Source of the DNA: Sphagnum compactum
Taxonomy: Eukaryota; Bryophyta; Sphagnopsida; Sphagnales
NCBI GenBank assembly: GCA_965153455.1
Contig: OZ234500.1
Coordinates: forward strand, 7,998,001 to 8,062,000
DNA: 64,000 bases
Reading direction: 5' to 3'
This document shows positions 34,251 through 46,657 of the stretch, one piece after another. Every line of letters begins with the position of its first letter. The first letter of the stretch is position 1. Made by a program: the position numbers and the translations under genes. Under the pieces are notes generated by a model. It searched no databases, was not told the origin of the DNA, and saw only the letters and a list, made by a program, of their open reading frames with translations.

Positions 34251-37200
34251 CATTACATCTTCCACTTCATTAGTACTGTTGTGATTGTCTTGGTTTTCCT
34301 TTCATGTGTTTACATTTGTTTAGATGTGCCTTGTACTTTTTGGGGATTGATTTCTGTCCTTGTTTATATACATATACAAGGTTATCTTTTTGTTTTAACT
34401 GACTTCAAATGAAGCAACTTGTAAATTGCTGGCTGGAAACTTTGCTCCAGCAGAATTCTTTTAGGGTTGCAAAAATATGTCAATTCTTCACACCAAATCA
34501 AACGATGTTTTCTTTCCTCCTTGCTCCATGTTTCTAAATTCTTGCATGTGTCTGTGTGTACATACTGTAGCTTTTGCACACAAAGAATTGTGGTTTGCTG
34601 TCAGATGATGTTGTATGGATCTTCTAAGCTTCAAGTTTTGTGAATGTTGTTGTCTTCTTAACATGGAGAAACATTGAGTTCCATTATAACAAGAATGACA
34701 TACCTACAAGTATGTTGCTACAGCAAATATGTTAGGCATTTCACTGGGACCAGGAGCAATGGGCTAAATCCCCCACAGTGATCCAAGCTGTGGCCACAAG
34801 TGCCTTCCTGCAATTCTCACAGCTGTTGAGGTGCAGGACAACCTAAGTCTTAGGAGAAGCTGGTAAGGGCTACATCCTTGAATATCAGTATTCAACAGGT
34901 CCTTGGCCAAAAAGCTCTCAACACCCAGGTTGATTAGCCATGTCTCTGTACAGTCCATGCTGCATTCCTTCTGAGAATAAGATTGGTTTCTTTTTCAACC
35001 CCCTTCTTTGCCCTTTGTATTAGACCTAATGGTGGGTTGTCCTTCACATTTCAAATCCTTTTGTGCACGATTGTGGTACTGTGGGATTTGCAAATTCCTG
35101 AAGTCTCCAATCCTACCATTTCATTTGGAGTTTGTGCGGAAATCTGGATTATGGATCAAATCCACGAAGGTTGAGTACTACGTAACTGCGTATGCTGCAG
35201 TCTGTGAGCTTACATGTGTGGAGAGAGTTACACACATGGTGGTATACACATGGTAGTCTATGAGCTTTATAAAGTTTACAAGAAGTATTGCATCTTGTGC
35301 ACTGAATTGTAGGGCATAGTTCTCTCTTGAGTGACATCCCTCTTAGAACATACAACAAGCCTGATTCAGGGTGGGTGCAATGGCACATGTGCCTGTGAGC
35401 TGGGCAACATTGGAGTGCATTTGCAAGATGTCCTCTGCACCTCAAGCAGGAAAGGAAAGATGTGTAAGAACCCATTTCTTCTTCTACTGGCAAAGTGAGT
35501 GGAACGTTGTCTCTAGTCTGATTTGCTGATTCAAGGCTATTGCTGGTGTTGCAGTGAAATTACTGATTAGATATTGTCATTCCAGATGGAGTGCCTTGAC
35601 AGCCTAGACTGCCTGGGAAAGGGTGTCTCAGTCACTTTGACTCAGGCCACTGGCTTTCATATACATCATTCCAGTTTCAGCTACCTCTCATTGTCTTGAA
35701 TCATCTCCACACATTCTGGTTTTCTTACTATTGGTCTCATTTCAATACCTGATGGACCGTAGACTATCTGCTTTGACATGGCACAAGCTCTGATGATGCA
35801 CAGGATTCAGACTAGCTTGCTCCGAGGGACCAGAGAAACACCATAATTACAAGCCTTGCCTAAAAGCTTTGTGGGTCATTGAATGCAACCCTTTCTTTTA
35901 TGCCCTTTGATACCAGACACATTCAGGTTTGAGCTGTGAGTTGCATGTGTCAACATGTCTGTGTTTCCTTTGCATATAGTGGCTTGGTGAACTAGCTGTG
36001 AGGTAGTGTCATCCATGTTTCATACACTGATTTTTCAGTGGGCTCCATAGTGCTGCTTTGTTTATGGAATAGAGTGGAATTTTATGGGTATTGAACCTTA
36101 CTGAGGAGCATTGCACAAATCACAGACTGGTGCACTTATTTTCGAATTGAGGCAACTGCAATGTTTCCACACACTGAATTTGCACATTGGAGTGATTCAA
36201 TATGGCCTCACATCAATGTCTCTAGAAGATAGGACATGAAAATTAGTTGCCTTCATGACTATTCTGACACTTTGTGCTTGTACATTCCAATTACCCCTAA
36301 CTCAATGTCCATGATCAGAGTCCTTGGCAAATTCCAAATTTGAGGAGAATCAAATTGCAAATCATTTGGAATCTGTATATACACACATTGCATGAATTAT
36401 TCGTTGCCAAGCCATATCGATCATTGGTCCTATAGAGGTCACTCTGCTTTTGTCATTCAAAATAGTTGTCAGTATTCATGGAGATTCATTAGTGTTCACT
36501 CAAAAGATTCTGTATAAAAAGCACTTTAGGTCTTTTGGGTTTCTGTTGATTTGGTTGATATGGCAAATTCAGTCAGGATTGAATGGATGGCACAACAATT
36601 GCAATTACTGGATTTAAGTCTTGTGAGCTTCTGTCAATTGGATTGATATTGTATCAATCAGACACGAAATTGATGTTTCACATTGTGACTTAGAGCAGAT
36701 AGCAGGAGAATCTCAACAAATGGTAGTGAACACAGGCACGTATTTTCTGTGAGGTATACTTAGCAGACCTATCATCTCATTGTAGAAGATATGCTACTGG
36801 TAATAGAGGCTGGTGTGTGTTTTTTCCTCCCCGTAAAGATGGGTGTACAATTCACAAATATCTCTTCACTATTACCCAATGCTTTGAGAGCTATGCAAGT
36901 CTTTGAAACCTTCATAGGATTTCTTGACTCCTACTCAGAGACAATCAACTTGACTGATAAAAGCTTGGAAAGGGAAGGAAGTAATGTGTAGGTCAAGCAG
37001 ACATTGGAGAAGAATACAGCAACTAAAAGATTCCTGCTTTCAGGAGATGGTACATTTTTTGGATCAACATCTGCATGAGTTTTCTTATGTGACTCACCTT
37101 ACATAGGCACATCATTTATGGATTGTTAAATTTCCAGGTTATGTCCATTCTGGTACAAACTCCAGATGTTCCTCAATCTGTTCCATCTTTGCCTTTTTCA

Positions 37201-40200
37201 TAACCCATTATAACAAGTTTGTGCAGTCCATGCAGAACTGTCAGAATAATCCCCCTTCATACATCAATAGATTATTTGTCAAATGCATCAAACTCCTGCA
37301 ACACCCAACTGTATATTGTCTGACTCTTGTACAAATCTGTGGAGTTGAAGATCAATGAGATTCCATTAGATCTGCAACATGTGCACTGTTGAGAAGGTGG
37401 AACTTTTTCAAGCAATTTCAGCTTTTGGCTATCATCCCCACTCTTGATGATGCAATATTCCAAAATCCAACCCTAAAAATCGAATGCAAAAAATGGGAAG
37501 GATAAGAGGGTTTTCTTTTGAGGATGAATGGTCCATTCAACTTGAACCAATTTTTGATATATGATGGGGCATTGAGCCCTTTGAGTCATAACCTTAATCT
37601 TGCATCAATTTGTTGACTTTTTCACCTTGCAAATGGGTGCTTCAACTTTGACACATCTTTATCTAGCTTCAATGGGGTCACTAAGGAAACTAGTGTAATT
37701 TTATGTTTTTTTGCCGAATTGGCGAGTTCACCTGGTACGGGCCCTTTTGGGTTAAGCCTATCATATTCTTCTCTGACCTATCTAATTTGGACTTGTAGAG
37801 CTGGATGTGCACATCATGTGTGTTGTTCATTATAGCTTTTAGCCTTTGTTGCAGAGAATAGGTAAAGTTGAACAGTACCAACAACTAAAAAGGCCTTTCC
37901 TTTTGCAGGACAGCCCTACAACTTGGTACTCCTCCACACAAAAGCTTCTGACTTCTGAGAAGGCCGTGCTTTGAATTGAAAGGTGAGTAGTGACAACGCA
38001 CCGAAGATCCTTTCCCAGTTACAAAATGGATCGGAGCATTTTGACTCTGGTCCAAAACAATTACAGTTTCCTCAAGCTGAAGGCAGTAAAACAGTGCTCC
38101 TCACCGAACTATTCACTTCAACTCTACTGGATCTGAATTGATAGACAATGGGTCTCCTCAATTAGAGTCAATTCAGGGTCTCCTCAATTAGACTCTTGAT
38201 GAAGAACACGACTTTGAAGTTTAAATGGCTTCAATGGGTTCAATCGAGTCTTTGAGGATGGATCTAAACCAGATAAATGCAGATTTAATACGCTTGTACA
38301 TAGTGCATACATTCCGTATACTATTGCTTGTTAATTATCGTAACAATTATGTCTTGTGGTACTACTAGGGTGGGGTTTCTGCCCCAAGACAAAGAGAACC
38401 AATCAGGTGAAGGACAGTATCAGCAAGGGTTGCAATTATATAGGGAAGAGGGCAGGTTGACCCAACATTATATGTGCACATAATATTGCATAAAATTTTC
38501 AGCTGAAAAAGAATTGGTGTCTAATAAGACAAAATAGGCCTTGAAAAGGGGAGTATGTTCATTGTTAATTCTTTTAGTGATGAGAATTCTGTGGAAAATA
38601 GAAGGCTCTATGAAGAGGTTGTATGCAAGCATGTGCAGCATTCTTACACAAGCCAGTGCATTTTAGGGTTTTGTACCTCCTGCTGGATAAATATTTCGTT
38701 CCACTTTTGCATCATCACTGCAGACATAACTTGACTTATAATGAGTTAAAAGAAAAACTGGCTACATTGATGGGAGGGGGAAGTTTAGGTGGAGGGTTAA
38801 GTCCAACATTGAATAAGCTTGTAGCATTATTAACACATGCACACTTGGCAAACATAAGAAACTTAAGTTGAAAAATAAAATCTGAAAAAATTGTCTTTAC
38901 TAGAGAAGATTTTAATATTTTTGTAAAAATGTATAGGACCTAGGTACATTGATTTTTTAATTTTCCAATATATATTTCACAAAAAAATTAATATATGAAA
39001 AAAAAAAATAGGGAAAGGACAAATGATAGGGACCCACCATGCCATTTTCAGGTCCCATAATGCAAAGTTAAGGTCTCCCTGAAAGAATTGGTTGCGCTTC
39101 CTACAAGGTTTACAGGAGACTTTAGAAACACTTTGCATTGTTGCAAACTCAGAATTACAAACACCATGAAAATTCTTCCACTATAGGAATGTTGAAGAGC
39201 TATTGGCATTGGTGGCAATGAATTGCAAGTGGAAATGGATTATTATTTTTTGTTTCTGTTAGAACTGAATTGGATTTTTTTGGGAAAATTTGACAAGTAG
39301 GTTGAAATCTAAAGATAACTAATCAGTTTAAATCAGTTGTAAAACTCCATATTTATACAATCTTCGGTTTTAATTTGTTGAAAAACTTCATATCTATATA
39401 GTCTCCAATCATGGGGAGTATGTAGTGTGTACATGAAACTAGACTTGGCTTTTGAGCCAAGCACAGAAGTTTTTGAAATAGTTTGGGACTAGGTAAACGG
39501 CGAGAGAGAGGCCGCAGATTACAGGACATGACAGAGCCACCGGAGCAGCAAGGTTATATCTGGTAACCTCTGGCCTCGAGCTGGTTACTGGACATAAACA
39601 ACTGCCGTGACCATCGAGATGGATGACCTTCATCATCGGGTTGATTCTTTCACCCTACCTGTCTACTCTCTTGTTATTGTGAAGTGTCATCTCAATCAGT
39701 TGTCATCTTTGTGCCCTGTTTGAGATATCATCCATGAGGGTGGGGCTTGATTTGGAAATTTCCTATTTGTCATCCAAGAGCAAGAGGGTTTTCAGATATC
39801 ATCCATGAGGGCGAGCGAGGTTGTGGAGTTTAGTAGGTAGGAAATTATGACTAGAAGGTTGCAAATTATGGGTTGTGACCCCTTTACTCTCAGCCAATCG
39901 GATGAGCGAGCGAGATGATCGTGTCAGTTGTTTATGATACACAGGTCTATGCCTGGTATCAAGTATCAACACTGGTAGCAAAGACCCTACATGTTATATA
40001 TACTTACTTGCCTTATTCTAATTTCAATACCAGCCATACCAGCCCAAAATTAGTCTTAGAACCAATGATAGGACAAAAGGTTAGTTGGTATGAAAGTTTT
40101 GAAAGGAACCCAATATCAGGACATGGCTGGGTGTGAAAATTTCATGAATATTCAATATCAGAACCGAGCTGGTATGTTCAAAGCTCAATACCAGACCAAC

Positions 40201-41329
40201 ACGGGTTGTGACAAACCATGGATAAAGGGGCTTGCTGATATCACAGCCAGCCCAGTCAACCATGTTTCTGCTCTCCAAAAGAACAAGTAGGACTTGTGGA
40301 GGACAAGTGATGTAAAAACCTGCCCAACTTTATTCCTCAAAAACAAAAAACAAGAAGACAAGGAAAGCAGAATGGAGAAAACGAAAAGGCAACCCATGTA
40401 TGCATAGCTCTATAGCTAGGCACTATACAAAAAGCCTTTGATATCTCCATAAAGGTGGCCTCTCAGAGATTTCCCAGTGTATTTGCAGCAAGCCTTACAT
40501 ACATGATAGGGGAGGTCATCTTACACTAGAGAGGAGCAGTTACATAAGGCCTCACCATTTTTTCTTTGGACAATGAGTAGGATCTTGGGCTGTTGGATAT
40601 GTGTACATTTTCATGATCTCCCACTCACCCATTATTTGTACTACCTCCCACTCAAATAGTTGGGGTTTTTATGTAACATGTTGAGAGACACCGGCCCACT
40701 ATTCTAATGGATTTACTATCATTTTGGTCGGTATTGAGACACACACGAGTGAGAGGCGGTTAAGGTATGTCTTGGGCCTACTAGACTAGTGTAAGTGCAC
40801 TTTGGGCGGTCATCTCCAAACCTCAGCCAAGGGCCCATCTCATGGGGTAGACAGAAACCTGGGCCCATCTTGTGGGGAAGAGGTTTCTGCTTTTTAGTTG
40901 CACGAGTTTTGGTTAATGTACAGTAATGCTCGAGGCTACAAGCATTACCGGAATGAGGACCCATGCAAGGTGGAGCCAAGGCAAGCCCAATTCCAGTAAT
41001 GTCCATGGCCAAGAGCGTTACACGGCTTAAAATCTTAAAATCAACTTGTCTCTCTTCTTTTTTTTGAAACTTTTTTTTTTATCGTGATACCCAGTAGCAC
41101 CTGCCCCATACCACGGTGAAAAATAATAGATATTGATGTATCTCTTTTTTTTTTTAACCAACCAATGGGGACTTGCTGGGTACCATGGTAAAAAAAAAAA
41201 CTTTAAAAGCAATGTAAGCATTTCAAAATGTGAAATGCCCAGCACCTCTATAGGCATTTCATTTCTTGAAATGCCCATATGTGATGGACACTGCATTAGG
41301 GGATAGGAGTGGATTTTTTGGATTTTTGT
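34251..41329. other. spacer of mixed composition, no gene recognised
   Basis: About 7 kb. The part 34.4-36.9 kb is less AT-rich than its surroundings. A plus-strand stretch near 35135-35235 (KSTKVEYYVTAYAAVCEL) faintly recalls the RNase H motif of Ty1/copia elements. A plus-strand frame at 38623-38871 (NELKEKLATLMGGGSLGGGL) is unassigned. At 38155-38205 GTCTCCTCAATTAGA occurs twice. At 40090-40230 a CAATATCAG/CAATACCAG word recurs. None supports a gene call. Confidence 0.35.
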
Positions 41330-41590
41330 TGCTCTCATCGTGTTCCCACTTGGTTCCCAATGTGTTCTCAAACATGTTCCCAATAGCACCTCACTTTATC
41401 CCATAGCCTTTGCCCACAGTTCTACCCTTCTAACTTATATATGCAGCCCAAAAGCAGGAGACTACATTATGTCAATTTTGGGACTGTTCGAAGCATGATT
41501 AAATTTCTTTTGATGGGCCAATCAATGATGCCCATCACAAAACATATATATAGAGAGAGAGAGAGAGCTTTGGGGGTCCCCACAACTAAT
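41330..41590 (+). repeat. dispersed repeat, copy 1 (partner 56270-56560)
   Basis: Shared blocks in the same order: GTTCCCAATAGCAYCTCACTT, then a block of the TATCCYA...GCTTTGCCCA kind, then CTTTGGG with CCCCACAACTAAT / CCCCCAACTAAT. The copies are strongly diverged. The family is unknown. A short (GA)n run lies inside at 41553-41569. Confidence 0.6.
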
Positions 41591-42174
41591 TAAAAAGAGT
41601 CACATTGTACTACCTAATACCTTTGTAGCTTCGACATATGTTTGTTGAATATTTAACTAATTTTGAGATTCCATTTCAACAAATTAAATATTCTTGAAGA
41701 TTCAATATTTCCCTTCAAAAAAAATTTGTTCTCTTTCTAAATCCAAAAATAATATAAGTAGTGTTGAAGCTGCCAAGGTAGTAGGGTATGCTATACTATA
41801 TTGACACTAGGTTTGGTTGATGTCTTTATATATGTAGATAGAGAGAGAAAGAAGTACCACAAATAACAAAAAAAATTTGGGAAAAGTTAAAATTTTCAAA
41901 GTTAGCAATCTTCAAGTGCACTTATATTTACTGAAGTTGAAGATTTAAAAGTGCGTATTAAAAAAATTTATGATTTAAATGCTACCCATGGCAATGGGCA
42001 TTTGGAAATTGCATTGGAAATTGCCTAGGTTTTTAGGATAAAAGCTAGTCTTTGGTAAACTCAACCTATTTCAAAAATTGTGCTTTGAACTTATTCACCT
42101 TCTTCTTTTTTTAAACATTCAATTGACTAGATTTGAATAGAGCTGGTTTTGGCTTGATTCAAAAATTGTAATTG

Positions 42175-42221
<47 letters not shown>

Positions 42222-44853
42222 ACACGCAAATGAAGTATTTCTCAAAGGTTAGTTAGATTTGAATACATATTCCAAACAACTAGTGTTGCAAGTATGTTGA
42301 GTGTATATGGCAATGAAAAGATTAATTCTTCATAATTTGTTCGCTTAACTTTTTCCAATAGTCCATATCCTTGGAAATCCATCTCCGCCCCCCCTCCTCC
42401 CTCTCAAAAACCAAACAAACAAACCTCTTGTTCACTTTTCACAAGGTGTATCAATGTGTTTGTTTGTACATTTGCACTTTTGAACCCTAAATAATCTAGT
42501 AACCTAGTATATTTTCTTTTCAATTGGCAAATTTTGTTAGAAGGTTTCCTAGAGTTTCACCATGCTTGTATGGGATACCCAATTCTTAATTCCCAAGAGT
42601 TGGGGTAACTGGTTGGGCACCAACTTTGCCTAAATAATTTCTCTGTGTTGAATTTCTGGTAAATTTCCCCTATTTCAACCTCAAAACTTTGCTATTTGCA
42701 AAATGAAGAATTTTTATGGAACGATGGATGAATGAAACGCAGTGCCACAATAACTAATGCATGGGATTATTATCACAAAACTTAATGTAATGCATGTTTT
42801 ATCTTATTTTCACTTTCTGTTTAAATGCAATTAACATTTTTTATTTCTTTAAGAAATTCATCCCTTGATGATTAAACTTAAAGTATCGATATTGTGTTTT
42901 GTTCACATTATGAACTTCTGCTTTCAACTTGATATATCATTGTGCAAGAAGTAGGTCCAATAGATAGTTTGGAAAATAGGCCGTGACTATTGAATATAGT
43001 AGGTAAGTAGATCATTTACACATATGGAAGGGTTGTCTTTACTTTCTATCTACCTATTAGCAACCCGATTACAAGTTGTTAGTAGGTAGCTGCTAAAAAT
43101 GCAATTGAGTTAATCACCATGGTTAGCTAGGCAATTGAAACCCAATAAAATTGTGTTTCTTACCCACTTATCATCCATCCATTGCAATCGAGCATATGGG
43201 CATTTTAGTGGTTTCAAAATGAGAACTAAACCAAAGAATAAAATATAGTGTGACAAGTATGCTTGTAGATCATTCAGGTAGGTCATCTTTTTAGTGCTTA
43301 GGATGACTGCAAGTCGGTTACATCCTTAGGTCACGGTCTCTAGAAGAATTTTGAGAGCTTAGTTTTCCATTATTTTGAGGTCAATTTCCTTCCTACAATG
43401 GAGAAGCTAGTCAATCTTGAGCTGCCCCTTTTTGAAAACATGTATTTATTGTAATCATTTATTTTAATACTCATTTTAGATTCTTCACGTGTACATCCAT
43501 TCATATGGATGGGCCAATCTTTATCATCAGCCCATGAAATCCAACATTTTTGTAACAATTTTTTCATCTGAGATTGAATGATTCAATGGGGTTGCTTTAA
43601 GCCTAACCTCAGTTTTGTGACTAAGAATAAGGTTTAGGGTTTAGGGTTTAGGTGGCTATAATCGGCCAGTATCTGTTTTTTTAACCATCAAGGTTGGTTC
43701 TTTCTTATTGAATGATTTTGGAAGAACCTTTGGATATGGTTCTGAAATTTTTTTAAATTATTTCAGAACCTCTGGATAAGGTTCTGATTTTTTAAAATAT
43801 ATTTCAGAGCCTCCAATCAAGGTTAATGTTCATTTTTCAAACCAATTCTTGGGTAGTAGGCTTTATGTTTTTGGACTAGAGGTTGTTTAGGGTTCAAAGT
43901 TAGGGCTTTGCTTGTGAAAAACAACCAAAATTGCTCGTTGCAATTACAACCAACTACACATTTTGTAAGTATTGCATTTGTTTTAATTTCTAAACCATGA
44001 AGTCTATTGATGTGAAAGTTTCACTCTTTCATCACATGTGAAATTTTCACTACCAACTGAACATATGTCTACTCCTTGTTCACATATGCAACATCTTTCC
44101 TCAAAATTGGGCTTTTGGGCTCATTTGATTTTGAAAAACTCGAACAACAATTTTAGAACTCGGATCACACCCTTAATTGAACTCTAACTTATGCCCATAG
44201 GGTTAATTTAGGTTTATCCCATTTCATCAAAGGAAAATTTGTGAGATAAGGACATATCGGGCATTGTTATGTCATGTAAGTCTTCAACTCCATCATAATA
44301 ACATAACTTCAATCATAGTTGATTGTTGGAAAAAGGAATCTTGATTGTAATCACATAAAATCATTGTTTGAAGTTTCTTCAACAAATCATGTTGTTTAAA
44401 CATTTATGCTTTTCAATCAAGCTAGCCTTAGATGTAAAAAAATTCAGCCATCTTTTGGATTTGAAGGTCCATCACACCCATCATATGCATCACTGGGCCA
44501 ATGTTTAATGATGAAAATGAGTCTGTCCAAATTTTCAATGGGAAGCCTAGACCATTTCAAATTAATGATAACACCTACAACACTAGAAATTCACTCAATT
44601 TCAAATTCTAATCCCATAATACCAAGGATTTAGTGAACCAAGAAGGAAATATTCAAAAATGGAGATATTTGAAAATTGCAAGGCATGACTTGCCCACCAA
44701 ACCAATGGGTTCTCAATTTCTATTGGTTGCACAAACAATTCTCAAAACAATTGTAGTTCATTCTTCGAACTGGACATGATTGCATCATAATTTGATGCAA
44801 TTTGGGAAAAGAACAAGTCACCATCATCAATTGTTGCTAGTTTTGCTAATGTT
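41591..44853. other. AT-rich spacer with microsatellite and telomere-like tract
   Basis: It contains a pure (TA)n run at 42179-42219 and three head-to-tail TTTAGGG units at 43631-43652 (plant-type telomere repeat). Around 43690-43830 the words GGTTCT and AGAACC recur. No gene-like frame was recognised. Confidence 0.45.
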
Positions 44854-46657
44854 TTAATAAAGTTCAAATGAAGAGAACATATAATAGAAAGGATAGAACA
44901 TATTAGTGGCATATTCTATCACAATTTGTAAGGCAATTGTATGGCCTATGAAGTTTCGTAAAATCTTTACATTCTTGAAATGAGGATCAAACATAGTAGC
45001 TAGCATGTTATAGGCTCTAGCCTGATTATAAGCTAATGTAAATGTCAAAAGAATTGTTGGAATATCAATGACTTGTGTCATCATCCTAAACTTGAATTCG
45101 TACAATTTTAAATCAAAATCCTGACAAATATAAAGTTTGAATCCTGACCACATTAACTTTCATGACAATGCATAAATTGAAAGTAGAAGAAATTGCATCT
45201 AATAATAACCAATAGATCTAAATTTGGTTTAAAATGCAAAACTTCACAATAGGGAGAAATGTATTTGTAATGACTTGAACAACATCCTAGTTTGGAATGA
45301 TGTCACTCTACTAAAAACAAAATGTGTAGCTTATTGCCGTCCATAGAAAATGGAAATAACATTTTGTTATTCCAATGTTTCCTAGAAAAAAAATGACATG
45401 GTAAGCAAATCATGTCTTCACTAAAATTTTCAACATTTTAGCAAGCAACCTTACAACAATAAGGTGAAAGCACACTATGGGGGGGGCCACTTTAGGCAAG
45501 AAAATGTACTCTTTTTTTGGTAATTTTAGGGGCATTTTTTCTTTGATCTAGCGTTTTGATAAACATATAAAGTGAATTTTGATACAAAGGCCTCCAACAT
45601 AATTCTTGTCATCTTTCAAATGAAAATAAATTTTTCAACAATTTTATTTTTTTAACACATTTATGCTCATTTGAATGAAAAACTTGTTTAGATGTTTTTT
45701 GTGAAATCACATGAATCAAACTTTTGAATTGTAATTGAAATGGTACAATCAATTGATATTCAATATATGACTAAATATTTCATTAAATTTTGCAATTATT
45801 TGAATCATTTTTTGGGTATATTTGCATTTTGTAGTATATTGTGACAACATTTATTTTTTCAAAAATATATTTTTAATCATTTAACATTAATCAAAAATGT
45901 AAATTCCTTTGAAATTTTCATTATTTGGAAATTGAACTACTTTATTTTGAATATAATTTATGAAAACCTCTTTTAATATTAGCTAGGTGGAAGTTGAAAG
46001 TTGCACAGTTTTGAAAAACAATATTTGTGACAACATTTTTTGACCATTGTAATGTGCTCTCACCCAATACAAGACTCCTTCCATTCCTACCTCCCTTTTT
46101 AAATCTTTAGTCCATGTAATGTTTTTTTGCAAGGATGATTAAGCTTCTTTCAAGCTAATTTTTAAAAAACCAAAATAGACCTTAATACCATCAATAGCAT
46201 ATTGGGTTGCCTTTCACATGCCATGGCCAAAACATGACCCTACAAATGTTAACATGACATTACAAAAGTCAATGTATAAGTCAAAGTGTTTAAATTAGGC
46301 CCCTCATTTTTTAATATGTAACCATTTTGTTAAGTAAACTAAATGAATCCAACAAGAATTTTATCTAAATTACCATGGTTGCACATGCTATGTTATGCAC
46401 TTCAAAAATCCCAATAGTTGCATGGGTGGGTCCCATGAGCTATTGATGAAGTTGATAACCATAGCCAAGGTATTGGAGTGAATGTGAAACATCCACAAAT
46501 CAAATGAACAAATACAAGTTATGCAAGATGCAAGGGCAGGGATGATATATTTATCCCTTGCCTTGTCCACCATATTCAAAACATCGTAGTCACAATTTAA
46601 TGTTAAGATGGAATTTGCAGCTTCCCACATTTTCACAAAACTAATTGCCTTAGTCAT
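44854..46657 (-). pseudogene. hAT transposase relic (ZNF862-like lineage)
   Basis: Read on the minus strand, pieces follow transposase order. 46657-46388 holds DKARDKYIIPAL...SFDLWMFHIHSNTLAMVINF; 46390-46080 in other frames holds GSCFGHAMxKATQYAID-like text; 45153-44854 holds ARAYNMLATMFDPHFKNVKI and FIGHTIALQIVIEY, the block before the dimerisation domain. Frames are broken repeatedly, and the middle (about 45400-46050) is AT-rich and unrecognisable. Catalytic residues cannot be tracked. Confidence 0.7.

Noticed and set aside
35135-35235. Possible Ty1/copia RNase H motif (STKVEYYVTAYAAVCEL)
   Set aside because: One weak motif with no integrase, reverse transcriptase or LTR nearby.
37690-37884. 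Minus-strand KGPYQV text recalling a gypsy integrase tail
   Set aside because: Too short, with no supporting domains or LTRs.
41027-41389. Minus-strand frames resembling each other at 41.0-41.4 and 56.1-56.4 kb
   Set aside because: The similarity follows a dispersed DNA repeat and is not kept in a protein-like way.
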